Part shown: positions 26,462 through 34,968 of the stretch, in pieces
Numbering within the stretch: the stretch's first letter is position 1
How the letters are laid out: every line of letters begins with the position of its first letter
Assembly: GCF_019331795.1 (NCBI RefSeq)
Contig: NZ_JAHPZL010000003.1
Location: 615,877 to 679,876, forward strand
Direction: 5' to 3'
DNA: 64,000 nt
DNA from: Austwickia sp. TVS 96-490-7B
GTDB lineage: Bacteria > Actinomycetota > Actinomycetes > Actinomycetales > Dermatophilaceae
Notes under the pieces: model-generated
Told to the model about the DNA's origin: nothing
The model's database searches: none
What the model saw: the letters and a program-made list of their open reading frames with translations, nothing else
Program-made: the position numbers and the translations under genes

Positions 26462-27384
26462 ACGTCGATACGTCCTTCGTCGCAGGCGCCTTCGGCAGCG
26501 ACGGTGTCGCTGCCTGCACTGTCGACACCGCTTCGGATGAGGTCAACCACCGCATCCAAGGTGCGTGGCCGACCGGGCAGCCCTAATTGAGCCGCTAACT
26601 CCAACGCCCACGGCCGAGTCAATCCCGCACGAGTGAGCACCTGCGGATCATCCAACACCACCTCGACCGGCCCTGCGACCACCCGGCCTCCGCCCACGAC
26701 GGCAGCATCGTCAGCCCACGCCAACGCCAAATCCACATCGTGCGTGGCCAAGCCGACCGTGGTGCCTGCTTCTTCCAAACGTCGCAGCGCGTGCAGCATC
26801 GCCGCTGTCCCTGCCGGATCCAAACCGGCGCTGGGTTCGTCCAAGAGCACCACATCGGGGCGCATCGCTACCGCACCTGCCGTCGCAACCCGTTTGCGTT
26901 CACCGTAGGACAGTCGGTGAGTGGGCCGGGAAGCCAGATGAGTCGCCCCGACCAGGTCTAATGCCTCCGCGACGCGTCGACGTACCTCCAGCTCCGGCAG
27001 CCCCATGTTTAACGGGCCGAAAGACACATCTTGGGCGACATCAGCGGAAAACAATTGATCGTCAGGATCCTGCAACACCAACTGCACTCGGGCACGATGA
27101 GCTCGCAACCCACCGCGGTCATGACGCAGATCCGCCCCCTCCATGACGATCCGGCCGCGGTCAGGCCGATGCGCGCCTGATAAGCAACGCATCAACGTGG
27201 TCTTCCCGGATCCGTTGGCGCCGAGGAACGCCAGTCGGCGGCCCCGACGCAATTCGACGGTCGCTGCCGTCAACACTCCCGGTCGCCCCGGATGGGAAGC
27301 ATCCAGGTCGTACGCCGCGAGCAGCACCGTTGGCAGCGACTCCGCCGACGACGCCCCTGGCACCGTCACGGTCTCGCCGGTCAC
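26458..27384 (-). CDS. cbiO: Cobalt ECF transporter ATPase CbiO
   Basis: 308 residues from the GTG at 27384, which forms a GTGA overlap with cbiQ; the longer frame runs into cbiQ. ABC motifs: Walker [13 protein letters not shown]-loop [12 protein letters not shown] (the DPDDQ form is typical of ECF-type CbiO), signature [10 protein letters not shown] (LSGGQ replaced), Walker [13 protein letters not shown] and switch His in [10 protein letters not shown] 60-residue C-terminal extension follows. It powers cobalt uptake with CbiM/N/Q. Confidence 0.92.
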   Translation of the reverse strand: MTGETVTVPGASSAESLPTVLLAAYDLDASHPGRPGVLTAATVELRRGRRLAFLGANGSGKTTLMRCLSGAHRPDRGRIVMEGADLRHDRGGLRAHRARVQLVLQDPDDQLFSADVAQDVSFGPLNMGLPELEVRRRVAEALDLVGATHLASRPTHRLSYGERKRVATAGAVAMRPDVVLLDEPSAGLDPAGTAAMLHALRRLEEAGTTVGLATHDVDLALAWADDAAVVGGGRVVAGPVEVVLDDPQVLTRAGLTRPWALELAAQLGLPGRPRTLDAVVDLIRSGVDSAGSDTVAAEGACDEGRIDV

Positions 27385-28235
27385 ATCAACCCCGTCCCGA
27401 CGGCATGGACACCCCACACCGTCACCCAAATCGCCGCTACACCAGCGACCGTGGCCAGCTCGAAACGCCACGACCGCACCTGCGTCGCTGGCAAAGTCAC
27501 TAACGTCACCTCATATCCTCGACCCGCTAAGCCGTCAGCCAACCGGGACGCCCGCACCCACGACCGCACCAACACGGTGCCGGTCACCTCCCCGGCTGCT
27601 TCGACTCGAGATCCCACCCACGACCTCGACCACCGACTCCCCACGACGCGACGTGATCGGGCGTCACCCAGACGAGCTTGCTGCGCGGCCCGCACTGTGG
27701 CTGTCGTATCGAGCAACACAAACACCAACCGGTACATCAACGCGGCAATGTCCAGACAGGCGTCAGGAATTCGCAACCGACGTCCGACCGCGACCAGGTC
27801 GACCATTGGCGTCGTCGTCGCCAACACCATCACCGCCAACGTCCCGGCGACGCCGTGCACCGCCAATTCCGCGCCGCGCACCAGGGACTGGCCCGTCATG
27901 GACAGCGGACCCCAGGACCACCAGAGCGCGGACGTCGGTGTACCCGCCCCGGCAGCGCCCGGCACCGTCACCACCACCGCGACAGATATCGCCCCCAGCA
28001 CGATAAACAGGCACGGACCTGCCATCGCCTCGGCCAACACCCTGCCCGGGACCCTGGCTGGCCCCAGCAACACCGCGACCGCGACCACCGCGGCTAACAT
28101 TCCGCCGGGCACCGGAGGCGTCACCAACGCCGTCACCACCAGCCCCACACTTAACAACGCCTTGTCGCCCACCGCTCGACGACGCCACGGACTGGTCCAC
28201 GCAGCGTCATCGAGCGACGTCAGATGTGCAGACAC
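27381..28235 (-). CDS. cbiQ: Cobalt ECF transporter transmembrane protein CbiQ
   Basis: 284 residues from the GTG at 28235, one base after the cbiN stop; upstream codons in frame lie inside cbiN. Several hydrophobic helices fill residues 30-180. The coupling-helix motifs are ARxxR-like: [15 protein letters not shown] and [18 protein letters not shown], which contact the CbiO ATPase. It is the T-component of the energy-coupling-factor cobalt importer. Confidence 0.9.
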   Translation of the reverse strand: MSAHLTSLDDAAWTSPWRRRAVGDKALLSVGLVVTALVTPPVPGGMLAAVVAVAVLLGPARVPGRVLAEAMAGPCLFIVLGAISVAVVVTVPGAAGAGTPTSALWWSWGPLSMTGQSLVRGAELAVHGVAGTLAVMVLATTTPMVDLVAVGRRLRIPDACLDIAALMYRLVFVLLDTTATVRAAQQARLGDARSRRVVGSRWSRSWVGSRVEAAGEVTGTVLVRSWVRASRLADGLAGRGYEVTLVTLPATQVRSWRFELATVAGVAAIWVTVWGVHAVGTGLM

Positions 28236-28236
28236 C

Positions 28237-28608
28237 TCAGTCGTGACCGCCCGTGGATTCCGCCCCGCCAGGCTGCCCCCGACGCCGACCGTGCAACCGG
28301 CCCACCGCGTACCCAAAAATTCCGGCACCGAGCGCCGCTTGCAAGGCAAACAGCCCCGACTCGACCTCGCCGCTGCCCGGCTCAAAAATCGGGGTCATCC
28401 ACTGCTGCACACCCCGCTCGGCCAGCACATCAGTGACCGCAGAATCCGTCCCGCCAAAGGCTTCCCCTTCCTTCTCCGGACGCGGAGCAAGCAGCAATGA
28501 CACCATCACCAACGCCACAATTCCCGCCAGGCAGGCCGCGCTCACCCACCACGAGGCGAGTCGACGACGCACTGACACCCCGGCTGGGGCCGACACCGAC
28601 TCAGACAT
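28237..28608 (-). CDS. cbiN: Cobalt transporter accessory subunit CbiN
   Basis: 123 residues from ATG 28608, overlapping the cbiM end by 8 bp. Two membrane helices (about residues 17-38 and 82-102) flank an extracytoplasmic loop with [12 protein letters not shown] and [26 protein letters not shown], the usual CbiN layout. CbiN is required with CbiM for metal loading. The C-terminal tail is Arg/Gly-rich. Confidence 0.88.
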   Translation of the reverse strand: MSESVSAPAGVSVRRRLASWWVSAACLAGIVALVMVSLLLAPRPEKEGEAFGGTDSAVTDVLAERGVQQWMTPIFEPGSGEVESGLFALQAALGAGIFGYAVGRLHGRRRGQPGGAESTGGHD

Positions 28609-29302
28609 GAGCGGCCTCCTTCGACGTACCCGACGTGACATCAGCGACCGGCACACCCAGCCGTGTCAGCTCCGGCGCAGCCGCCCGAGACAAGAAGCGA
28701 TAGATCACAATCCCCAACAACCCCTCAATCAACGCCAACGGGATCTGCGTCACCGCGAAAATCCCCAAAAACTTCACCGCAGCACCCACATACCCGCTGC
28801 CCTCATCGGGGAAAGCCAACGCCAACTGCAACGACGTCATCACATACGTCGACAGATCCGCCACGGCCATCGCCAGGAAAATCCCCGCCCATGTCGGCAA
28901 TGACACCATTCGAGCCAACCGATAACAGCCATATCCGCACCACGGACCCACCACCGCCATTGAAAACACATTCGCCCCCAAGGTGGACAAGCCCCCATGC
29001 GCCAGCAACGTGGCCTGGAACAGCAAAACCACCGTGCCCAAGAAAGCCATCACTGGAGGTCGAAACAGCACCGCCCCCAATCCCGTCCCCGTCGGATGCG
29101 ACGAACTCCCCGTCACCGACGGCAGCTTGATCGCTGACAACACCAACGTGAACGCCCCCGCCGCTGCCAGCAGCAGCCGGTTTTCCGGGTTCTTCCGGGA
29201 CTCCACGACAACGGCACGAGCTCCATGCACCACGAATGGCGCCGCAGCGACCATCCACAGCGCACAATGCGCAGGGGGTAAGAACCCCTCGGCGATATGC
29301 AT
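28601..29302 (-). CDS. cbiM: Cobalt ECF transporter S-component CbiM
   Basis: 233 residues, beginning [17 protein letters not shown]: the N-terminal Met-His positions bind the metal in this family. Further conserved parts are [21 protein letters not shown] and the YRLARM loop. About seven helices are predicted. It is the first gene of the cbiMNQO-cobB-cobC operon. A cobalamin riboswitch lies 50-170 bp upstream on the same strand, and AAGGAGT serves as ribosome-binding site, so uptake should fall when B12 is abundant. Confidence 0.93.
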   Translation of the reverse strand: MHIAEGFLPPAHCALWMVAAAPFVVHGARAVVVESRKNPENRLLLAAAGAFTLVLSAIKLPSVTGSSSHPTGTGLGAVLFRPPVMAFLGTVVLLFQATLLAHGGLSTLGANVFSMAVVGPWCGYGCYRLARMVSLPTWAGIFLAMAVADLSTYVMTSLQLALAFPDEGSGYVGAAVKFLGIFAVTQIPLALIEGLLGIVIYRFLSRAAAPELTRLGVPVADVTSGTSKEAAHV

Positions 29303-29354
29303 GACAAAAACTCCTTCTCGAGATAACGCGTCTCGATATGAGGTGATGTGAAAG

Positions 29355-29472
29355 ACGTGAGCGATCGAAGTGTCTGACTCTCGCCCCGCAATGCAGCGGG
29401 ACGTCCACAGTGGCGCGACCGTGCCGGATCAGGCCCGGCTTCCTCCCCCGCCCACGCAAGAAAGACGCACGT
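29355..29472 (-). promoter_or_regulatory. Cobalamin (adenosylcobalamin) riboswitch
   Basis: Read on the minus strand, the leader of cbiM contains GGAAGCCGG...CCGGCACGGTCGCGCCACTGTGG followed about 40 nt later by GCGAGAGTCAGACACTT. These match the conserved core of the B12 riboswitch (GGGAA, the GCCACTG box and the B12-box AGTCAGA). Closing-stem bases ACGTG (29468-29472) and CACGT (29355-29359) can pair. It should repress the cobalt transporter and CobB-CobC when coenzyme B12 is present. Confidence 0.9.
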
Positions 29473-29644
29473 ATTGTTCCATGACGGACGACCGACGTTG
29501 AGGGACAAAGGACCCGAACTCTCATCGTCCCGCTGCACCAACCCCAGCGGCAACCCTGACGCCACGATGAAGCTCCACCCGCCGCAGGGCAACATGTCAT
29601 GATTTGGCGGTGATCCACACCAGCGGAGCGAGGGCGCACCCCCC

Positions 29645-30304
29645 ATGCACGTCACCCACCACGTCGACGGGCTGATCGCCGCCACGGTCGCCCTGGTCAA
29701 CGCAGTCACTCCCGGTGAAGCCCATGGACAGGTCGTTGACGTCCCGCACGGGGTGGCACTGGCTGACGCCATCGCCGACGCCGTACGCCACCCCGGATAT
29801 GCCGACAGGCCATCCCTGCGAGACGCTCGCCGCTTGGTCGACATGATCGTCCACGCCCGCCACGTCGTTGAAGCCCTCGACGTCGGCGACCTCGACTATG
29901 CCGCCGAACTCGTCAACTGGATGCTCACCGTCACCGGCACCCGTCCCCGCCTGGACCGCACCGGTGACGGCCGACACCACCTGCGCTTCCACGGCCCCGA
30001 TGACACCTTCGCCCACGGCTGGGCCGCGTGGATCTCCGCTGGGCTAGCCATGGCCATCGACGGTGACCAGGGTCACCGGCTCGGTGTCTGCTCCGCCCCC
30101 GACTGCGATCGGATCTACGTCGCTGGCCCTGCCCAAACCCACCAGAGTTGGTGCTCCCCCACCTGCCGAGACCGCCTGGGCATCCCCCCATCCGACCAGC
30201 AGATCGACTCCCCCCACATCCCCGACCTCCCAGTCGATCACGGGTCCGCTGACATCCCTGATCCCCACGGCCCATCACACATCCCAGATGAGGAACACCC
30301 CTGA
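29645..30304 (+). CDS. CGNR zinc-finger / ABATE-domain protein, probable regulator
   Basis: 219 residues. The N-terminal ABATE-like helical domain includes LVNAVTPGEAHGQ and AADAVRHP-type segments; residues 135-180 form the CGNR-type zinc finger LGVCSAPDCDRIYVAG ... WCSPTCRDRLG, with four Cys ligands, although the signature reads CRDR instead of CGNR. The C-terminus is a Pro/His/Asp-rich tail. Proteins of this type are thought to bind DNA. It overlaps cobH by one base and is divergent from the riboswitch-controlled cbiM operon, so it may regulate cobalamin genes; this is inference. Confidence 0.75.
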   Translation: MHVTHHVDGLIAATVALVNAVTPGEAHGQVVDVPHGVALADAIADAVRHPGYADRPSLRDARRLVDMIVHARHVVEALDVGDLDYAAELVNWMLTVTGTRPRLDRTGDGRHHLRFHGPDDTFAHGWAAWISAGLAMAIDGDQGHRLGVCSAPDCDRIYVAGPAQTHQSWCSPTCRDRLGIPPSDQQIDSPHIPDLPVDHGSADIPDPHGPSHIPDEEHP

Positions 30305-30972
30305 TGCACACCCCCACCGGGCACACCCCCACCCCGCAGTACGACTACCGCCACCGCGGTGCTGACATTTACGACGAGTCCTTCCGGATCATCCGCGCCG
30401 AAGCTGACTTGAGCCGATTCCCGAACGACGTGGAACGGATCGTCGTACGGATGTGTCACGCCGCAGGCGACCCGAGCATCGCCGACGACATCGCCTTCAC
30501 CCCCGGCGTCGCCGCCGCAGGGCGGGCCGCACTCGCTGCCGGTGCTCCCATCCTGTGCGACTCCACCATGGTCGCCACCGGGATCATTCGTTCCCGCCTC
30601 CCCCGAGACAACCAGGTCATCTGTCTGCTCAACGAGCCAGGACTGGCTGATCTGGCGGCATCCCGTGGCACCACCAAAACCGCCGTCGCCGTCGACCTGT
30701 GGGCGGAACGCGACATGCTCGACGGTGCCGTCGTCGCCATCGGCAACGCCCCCACCGCGTTGTTCCACCTGCTGGAGGTGCTGCACACCACCACGGCCCG
30801 ACCGGCAGCGGTTTACGGCATCCCCGTCGGCTTCGTCGGTGCCGCCGAATCCAAACAAGCCCTGGTCGATAGCCCACTGCGGGTAGAACACCTGGTGGTG
30901 CAGGGACGACGCGGCGGCTCCGCGATGACAGTGGCCGCCGTCAATGCCACCGCCTCGGACTCCGAACGGTGA
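30304..30972 (+). CDS. cobH: Precorrin-8X methylmutase (CobH/CbiC)
   Basis: 222 residues. The motif VVRMCHAAGDPSIADD holds the catalytic His that moves the C11 methyl group to C12, giving (cobalt-)hydrogenobyrinate. Other conserved blocks: CDSTMVATGI and VYGIPVGFVGAAESK. The ATG overlaps the stop of the CGNR gene, and the next gene cbiD starts in a GTGA overlap, so all three are translated together. Confidence 0.93.
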   Translation: MHTPTGHTPTPQYDYRHRGADIYDESFRIIRAEADLSRFPNDVERIVVRMCHAAGDPSIADDIAFTPGVAAAGRAALAAGAPILCDSTMVATGIIRSRLPRDNQVICLLNEPGLADLAASRGTTKTAVAVDLWAERDMLDGAVVAIGNAPTALFHLLEVLHTTTARPAAVYGIPVGFVGAAESKQALVDSPLRVEHLVVQGRRGGSAMTVAAVNATASDSER

Positions 30973-32135
30973 CCACCCCTCGCGGTGGCCGTCGAGGCCA
31001 ACTGGACTCCTCCGGTCTCCGCCCCGGCTGGACCACCGGTGCCTGTGCCACCGCTGCCGCCCGTGCTGCCTACCGGGCGTTACGCACTGGCGACTTCCCC
31101 GACCCGGTTGTCGTGGACCTGCCCGGTGGCCGACGTCCCGCTTTTGCCTTGACCTACACGGCCTGCGGTGACGGATGGGCCACCGCTGCGGTCACCAAAG
31201 ACTCCGGGGACGACCCCGATGTCACCCACGGCGCAGTCGTCCAGGTGCGGGTAAGCGCCACCGCGCCAGGGAGCGGCGTCACCTTCGCTGCTGGCCCCGG
31301 CGTGGGCACCGTCACCCTGCCCGGGCTGCCCTTAGACGTCGGCGAACCGGCAATCAACCCGATGCCGCGCCAGATGATCCTCGACAACCTCCTCGCCGAA
31401 TCCGTCCCGCCTGCCGCCACCCAGGAGACGTACGACGAAGACATCACCCCACCGGACGTGCAAGTCCAGGTCGGCATCGTCGACGGCGACGAGATCGCCA
31501 CCCACACGCTCAACAGCCGCCTCGGCATCGTGGGGGGCTTGTCGGTGTTGGGCACCACCGGCGTCGTCGTTCCCTATTCCTGCTCAGCGTGGATCGACAG
31601 CATCCGCCGGGGCGTCGACGTGGCCCGCGCTGCTGGAATGGATCACATCGCTGCCTGCACTGGGTCCACCTCTGAACGGGTGGTGCGCGAACTATATGAC
31701 CTGCCTGACCTGGCGTTGGTCGATATGGGCGATTTCGCGGGGGCGGTCCTGACCTACCTGCGTCGACACCCGGTGTCCCGGCTGACGCTCTGCGGGGGCT
31801 TCGCCAAGCTCAGCAAACTCGCCGTCGGATATCTGGATCTGCATTCGGGGCGGTCCCGCGTCGACCTGGGTTTCTTGTCACGTCTGGTATCTGGCGCTGG
31901 TGGCAGCCCCGACGTGGTCGCTGACGTCGCCAATGCCACGACCGCTTTGGGTGCGCTGCAGGTCGCAGCTGCGGCGAGGATTCCGCTCGGCGACCTGGTC
32001 GCTGCTGCGGCCCGTGATCACGCCTGCACTGTGCTCGGACCCGCGGCAGCATCAATCCACGTGGATGTCATCTGTGTGGACCGATCCGGTGCCGTGGTGG
32101 GACGCTCAGATGCCACTCCACCACCACACGGTTAA
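30969..32135 (+). CDS. cbiD: Cobalt-precorrin-5B (C1)-methyltransferase CbiD
   Basis: 388 residues from the GTG at 30969. The N-terminus has the family motif LRPGWTTGACATAAARAA; NPMPRQMI, NSRLGIVGGLSVLGTTG and DMGDFAG are further CbiD signatures. CbiD methylates C1 in the early-cobalt (anaerobic-type) pathway, replacing CobF. Its presence with CbiG and CbiX indicates that this organism inserts cobalt early. The last gene of the CGNR-cobH-cbiD unit. Confidence 0.92.
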   Translation: MTTPRGGRRGQLDSSGLRPGWTTGACATAAARAAYRALRTGDFPDPVVVDLPGGRRPAFALTYTACGDGWATAAVTKDSGDDPDVTHGAVVQVRVSATAPGSGVTFAAGPGVGTVTLPGLPLDVGEPAINPMPRQMILDNLLAESVPPAATQETYDEDITPPDVQVQVGIVDGDEIATHTLNSRLGIVGGLSVLGTTGVVVPYSCSAWIDSIRRGVDVARAAGMDHIAACTGSTSERVVRELYDLPDLALVDMGDFAGAVLTYLRRHPVSRLTLCGGFAKLSKLAVGYLDLHSGRSRVDLGFLSRLVSGAGGSPDVVADVANATTALGALQVAAAARIPLGDLVAAAARDHACTVLGPAAASIHVDVICVDRSGAVVGRSDATPPPHG

Positions 32136-32205
32136 CAATCACCCGGCACGTACAGGTTGTTGACCATGTGTTTTCGCCCCATGAGAGCGGCGACCATAGC
32201 GCGTC

Positions 32206-32224
32206 GTGATACCACAGTGATACC
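32206..32224. promoter_or_regulatory. Tandem 8-bp repeats upstream of toxin-antitoxin pair
   Basis: GTGATACC occurs twice with an 11-bp period (32206-32213 and 32217-32224), ending 8 bp before the antitoxin start. One-helical-turn spacing and the position suit an operator for a ribbon-helix-helix antitoxin that represses its own operon. Confidence 0.45.
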
Positions 32225-32232
32225 GTTGGGGT

Positions 32233-32436
32233 ATGGCGATGACTTTGCGACTGACCGAGGATGACGAGCGGGTACTCGCGGCCCTAGCCGCCGATCAAGG
32301 CGTCAGCCGCCAGGAAGCCACCATTCGCGCGATCCACGAGGCTGCCGCCCGACGCGGCCACGAGCGCGACGTCGCCGGTGCGTCCGCGAGGGCTCGCGCA
32401 CGGTATGCCGACGTGCTCGACCGCCTCGGGAAGTGA
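32233..32436 (+). CDS. CopG/ribbon-helix-helix antitoxin
   Basis: 67 residues; ATG 32233 (a second ATG two codons later). The N-terminus MTLRLTEDDERVLAALAADQGVSRQEATIRAIHEA has the beta strand and two helices of a ribbon-helix-helix DNA-binding domain. The C-terminal half (ARARARYADVLDRLGK) would bind and neutralise the toxin. It overlaps the Doc-like gene by 4 bp, as usual for toxin-antitoxin operons. Confidence 0.85.
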   Translation: MAMTLRLTEDDERVLAALAADQGVSRQEATIRAIHEAAARRGHERDVAGASARARARYADVLDRLGK

Positions 32437-32795
32437 CCAGGTATCTGACCCTGGAGGATCTGCTCACCCTCATCAAAGACCTCCAGGTCGGACCCCTCAA
32501 CGACATCGGCCTGCTCGACTCGGCAGCGCATCGCCCCATGTCGACGCTGTGGGGCAAGGAGGCCTATCCCACCCTCGGCGACAAAGCCGCTGCACTGCTC
32601 GAATCACTGGTCCGCAGCCACCCACTCGTCGACGGCGACAAGCGCCTCGGCTGGCTCGCCACCGTGGTCTTCCTCGACCTCAACGGCACGTGGATCGACG
32701 CCCCCGACGACGACGCCTACGACCTTGTCATCGCCGTCGCTTCCGGAACGATCGAGCGGGAGCAGATCGCTGCCACCCTTGCGAGATGGCACTGA
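32433..32795 (+). CDS. doc: Doc-type Fic-fold toxin
   Basis: 120 residues, GTG start in GTGA overlap with the antitoxin. The Fic signature reads HPLVDGDKRLGW, with Asp at the position that is Asn in canonical Fic AMP-transferases and is part of the Doc motif. Doc enzymes phosphorylate EF-Tu and stop translation. Length and the predicted all-helical fold fit Doc. The downstream DNA is decayed RHS sequence, so this module sits at the border of the toxin region. Confidence 0.88.
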   Translation: MTRYLTLEDLLTLIKDLQVGPLNDIGLLDSAAHRPMSTLWGKEAYPTLGDKAAALLESLVRSHPLVDGDKRLGWLATVVFLDLNGTWIDAPDDDAYDLVIAVASGTIEREQIAATLARWH

Positions 32796-32949
32796 CTGTA
32801 ACTTCCGCGTTCGAATGGCGGTGTTTTTCCGACGCTTTGTGGCGGTTGGGGGTCCGGTGACTCCGGGGCCACCTCACCGGCCAAACCAGCTGAGCGGACG
32901 AAACACTTTCCCGCCCGACATCACCCGCCCCCAGCGGCCGCCAAATCAG

Positions 32950-33096
32950 ACCGTCCGGGGTCAGGAGCTCGGTCGGGGTATCCGCCAGATCAGCAACGAT
33001 CGCAAAAAACTCGTCATCCACCCGATCTTGGGACCACCCCGCTGGGCCATCGGCGGGACCGGGGCCGTCACCTGGTCCATCACCACGACCGGGTGA
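32950..33096 (-). pseudogene. RHS core fragment
   Basis: Minus-strand frame reads DRVDDEFFAIVADLADTPTELLTPDG, nearly identical to residues in the full RHS gene (DNA match at 39205-39300). Sequence on both sides has no RHS character. It is the most distal of several displaced RHS pieces in the region. Confidence 0.75.
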
Positions 33097-33102
33097 GTCG
33101 GG

Positions 33103-33515
33103 TCATAAGGGCGTGTAGACGCCGAGCACGTCCTCCATCGCCGCCACGAACACCGCGTTCTGCTTCGGCCGAATCGTCCAACAGGCCTTCAGGTGAGGCT
33201 TAAACGCACCCTTTTTAGGACCCGCCCGATCGTGGAGTGGCTCATCGGCGGTACCCCCTCGGTCACCGCGACCTGCCTTTCCAGCAGCCGCAACGTCCAG
33301 CGTTGACGTCCCGGTGGCGGTTGGCTGCACGCCAACGCGATCACCCGGGCCACGACGTCCCCGATCACCTATGGCTCCACTGGCGGCGTGGCCCGCTTCT
33401 TGCGGGTGATAACCTCCTCAACCCGACCGGCATGCTCCGTGAACGCCTTCGCGACCAGGTACACCGTGGACTCCGACGTGCCGAGCCGCCGCCCCACCTC
33501 ACGCTCTGTCGAGCC
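33103..33515 (-). pseudogene. IS630-type transposase remnant
   Basis: The C-terminal part reads KKGAFKPHLKACWTIRPKQNAVFVAAMEDVLGVYTPL, and upstream frames read RQRWTLRLLERQVAVTEG and SHSTIGRVLKR, as in IS630-family transposases. A frameshift sits in the run of A/T near 33210 and a stop (CCATAG) near 33370; the N-terminus fuses into the end of the immunity-like gene. The piece ends before the catalytic DDE part is complete, so it cannot transpose. Confidence 0.7.
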
Positions 33516-33729
33516 ACTCGACCTCCCAACCGCACTCCGCGAAGTAGGGCTCTACGTCGATGATCGACTCCACCCACGAGTCGTAGGCGTCTCCCGGGCG
33601 ATCAACGTTGTCGTATGTGAGGATCAGGAAGCCCCCGGAAGTGTCCGCGTCGTCAACGACCTCGACGAACCGACCAAAGTCCTCACCTGCAACGATGCGC
33701 CCAAGCACTCCAACCCTGAGTTCGCTCAT
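33499..33729 (-). CDS. Small acidic protein, probable immunity protein
   Basis: 76 residues, strongly acidic (VEVVDDADTSGGFLILTYDN, SWVESIIDVEPYFAECGWEVEWL). Size, acidity and placement behind a toxin-like frame suit an immunity protein of a polymorphic toxin. No family assigned. The 3' end abuts an IS630 remnant and could be trimmed. Confidence 0.6.
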   Translation of the reverse strand: MSELRVGVLGRIVAGEDFGRFVEVVDDADTSGGFLILTYDNVDRPGDAYDSWVESIIDVEPYFAECGWEVEWLDRA

Positions 33730-33910
33730 GTCAATCCATGAAAGGAATGTGGTTGTTGACCGTGGACACCCTCACCCCGGGCACGTACGTCTCCAGGTGC
33801 TTGTGTAGAACTCAGGGCGCGTGGCTGCCCAGCAGCGAATTCCCGAGGTTCGACGAGGTCGAGGAACCGAAGTGCCCGGAAGTCAGACACCTCACCGCAA
33901 AGGTCCGCTG

Positions 33911-34585
33911 TCATGGCAGCCACTGGGCCTTGACCTTGAACTCGAAGCATCCACCCGTGAGGACGTTCTCGTACCAGTGCGTCTCGAACTGGAACCCGTC
34001 GGCACCCCGATACGAGGAACTGCACATCTTGGCCCAGTCCTCGGGCACGCCACCGTAGTCATCCGCCAGCCTTCCAGCGACCCTCAGCTTGGTGTTGGAG
34101 CCGGCCCCGACAAGGGGGACACCAGTCCCACCCATCTCCTGCTCGCTGGCCAACTGCGGACCGAGGTTGCGGCCGGCAACCGCCGACTCAGCCCCGCTCG
34201 CTGTCTTTGCGGCAACACGCTCGTGATGAATATCTAAATGGTCGTCGACCGGCGTACCGACCATTCCCGCAGCACGCGCCGTTCGCGCCATGTGGTTCGG
34301 TTGGTCGTACCGGTATACGACGCATGCCGTGGACTCGAACAGGCAGCTCGAAGCGCCATATGAGCAATCGTCGGCCGGTCCGCGTGCAGTTCGATTGGTG
34401 TCAGCTTGGGCGGGAGGGCCGCGTTCGATCATGAAGTTGCATGACGCAGAAGCACGCAACGCGCCGTAGGTATAAGCGTGAACGAGCTCTGGGTGGTTTG
34501 GCAGTTCCACGACGCCAACCGCACGAGGCTTTACCCCAAGCCAGGCTGCAAGGAGGCCAACAACCAGCAAGAGCAGCCGTCTCAT
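33911..34585 (-). CDS. Toxin-like fragment (RHS/polymorphic toxin C-terminal domain), probably decaying
   Basis: From ATG 34585 the frame gives about 224 residues: an N-terminal hydrophobic, signal-like segment (MRRLLLLVVGLLAAWLG), a Cys-rich middle of doubtful quality, and a C-terminal block KLRVAGRLADDYGGVPEDWAKM ... FETHWYENVLTGGCFEFKVK typical of RHS-associated toxin tips. The ATG overlaps the preceding immunity gene. Past the stop, the same frame continues through two TGA codons to KHLETYVPGVRVSTVNNHIPF, right before the immunity gene, suggesting the toxin was longer and has been broken. Treat as a pseudogene candidate. Confidence 0.5.
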   Translation of the reverse strand: MRRLLLLVVGLLAAWLGVKPRAVGVVELPNHPELVHAYTYGALRASASCNFMIERGPPAQADTNRTARGPADDCSYGASSCLFESTACVVYRYDQPNHMARTARAAGMVGTPVDDHLDIHHERVAAKTASGAESAVAGRNLGPQLASEQEMGGTGVPLVGAGSNTKLRVAGRLADDYGGVPEDWAKMCSSSYRGADGFQFETHWYENVLTGGCFEFKVKAQWLP

Positions 34586-34968
34586 CTCGAGTACGTCCCA
34601 TCGCTGGCCTTCATAGCGGTGAGCGCCGCTCCCGCAGCTCGAACGACTGCGCTCCATCGCGGATCAGAGGTGAAGACCACATCAGCCGCGTCGCCCAGCT
34701 CGTCGAGCATTGGCCCGAGGGCAAGCGCCAACTCTGATAAAGCCGGTGCTTCCTCCGCGTGAATAATTGTACCGACGCAAGGGCCGGGATCAGGAAGAAC
34801 GGCGCAATCATCGTACAGGATGTGAATGTTCAAGCTTAGATCATCGTAGTAGTTCACGCCTTCTTCAACGCGACCCCATCTGAGCCTCTGGTGCTGAATA
34901 TTGCTGAGGGATCGTAAAGCAGCGACTAGCTGCAGACGCATGTCGGGATATTGCACTGATCCAGTCAT
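34582..34968 (-). CDS. SCO4402-family protein, likely immunity protein
   Basis: 128 residues from ATG 34968 (ATGA overlap with the toxin upstream). It reads MRLQLVAALRSLSN, then YYDDLSLNIHILYDDCAVLPDP, ALSELALALGPMLDELGDAAD and DPRWSAVVRAAGAAL, matching my memory of the SCO4402 family of small Streptomyces proteins often placed behind polymorphic toxins. It probably neutralises the secreted toxin encoded immediately before it. Confidence 0.7.
   Translation of the reverse strand: MTGSVQYPDMRLQLVAALRSLSNIQHQRLRWGRVEEGVNYYDDLSLNIHILYDDCAVLPDPGPCVGTIIHAEEAPALSELALALGPMLDELGDAADVVFTSDPRWSAVVRAAGAALTAMKASDGTYSR

Noticed and set aside
24735..26555. 606-codon minus-strand frame
   Set aside because: Same strand as cobB-cobC but another frame; Arg/Pro-rich translation without motifs, a shadow of the real gene.
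33726..34025. 99-codon minus-strand frame between toxin and immunity genes
   Set aside because: It overlaps the toxin end in another frame and has no recognisable features; the frame of the toxin itself gives better protein sequence here.
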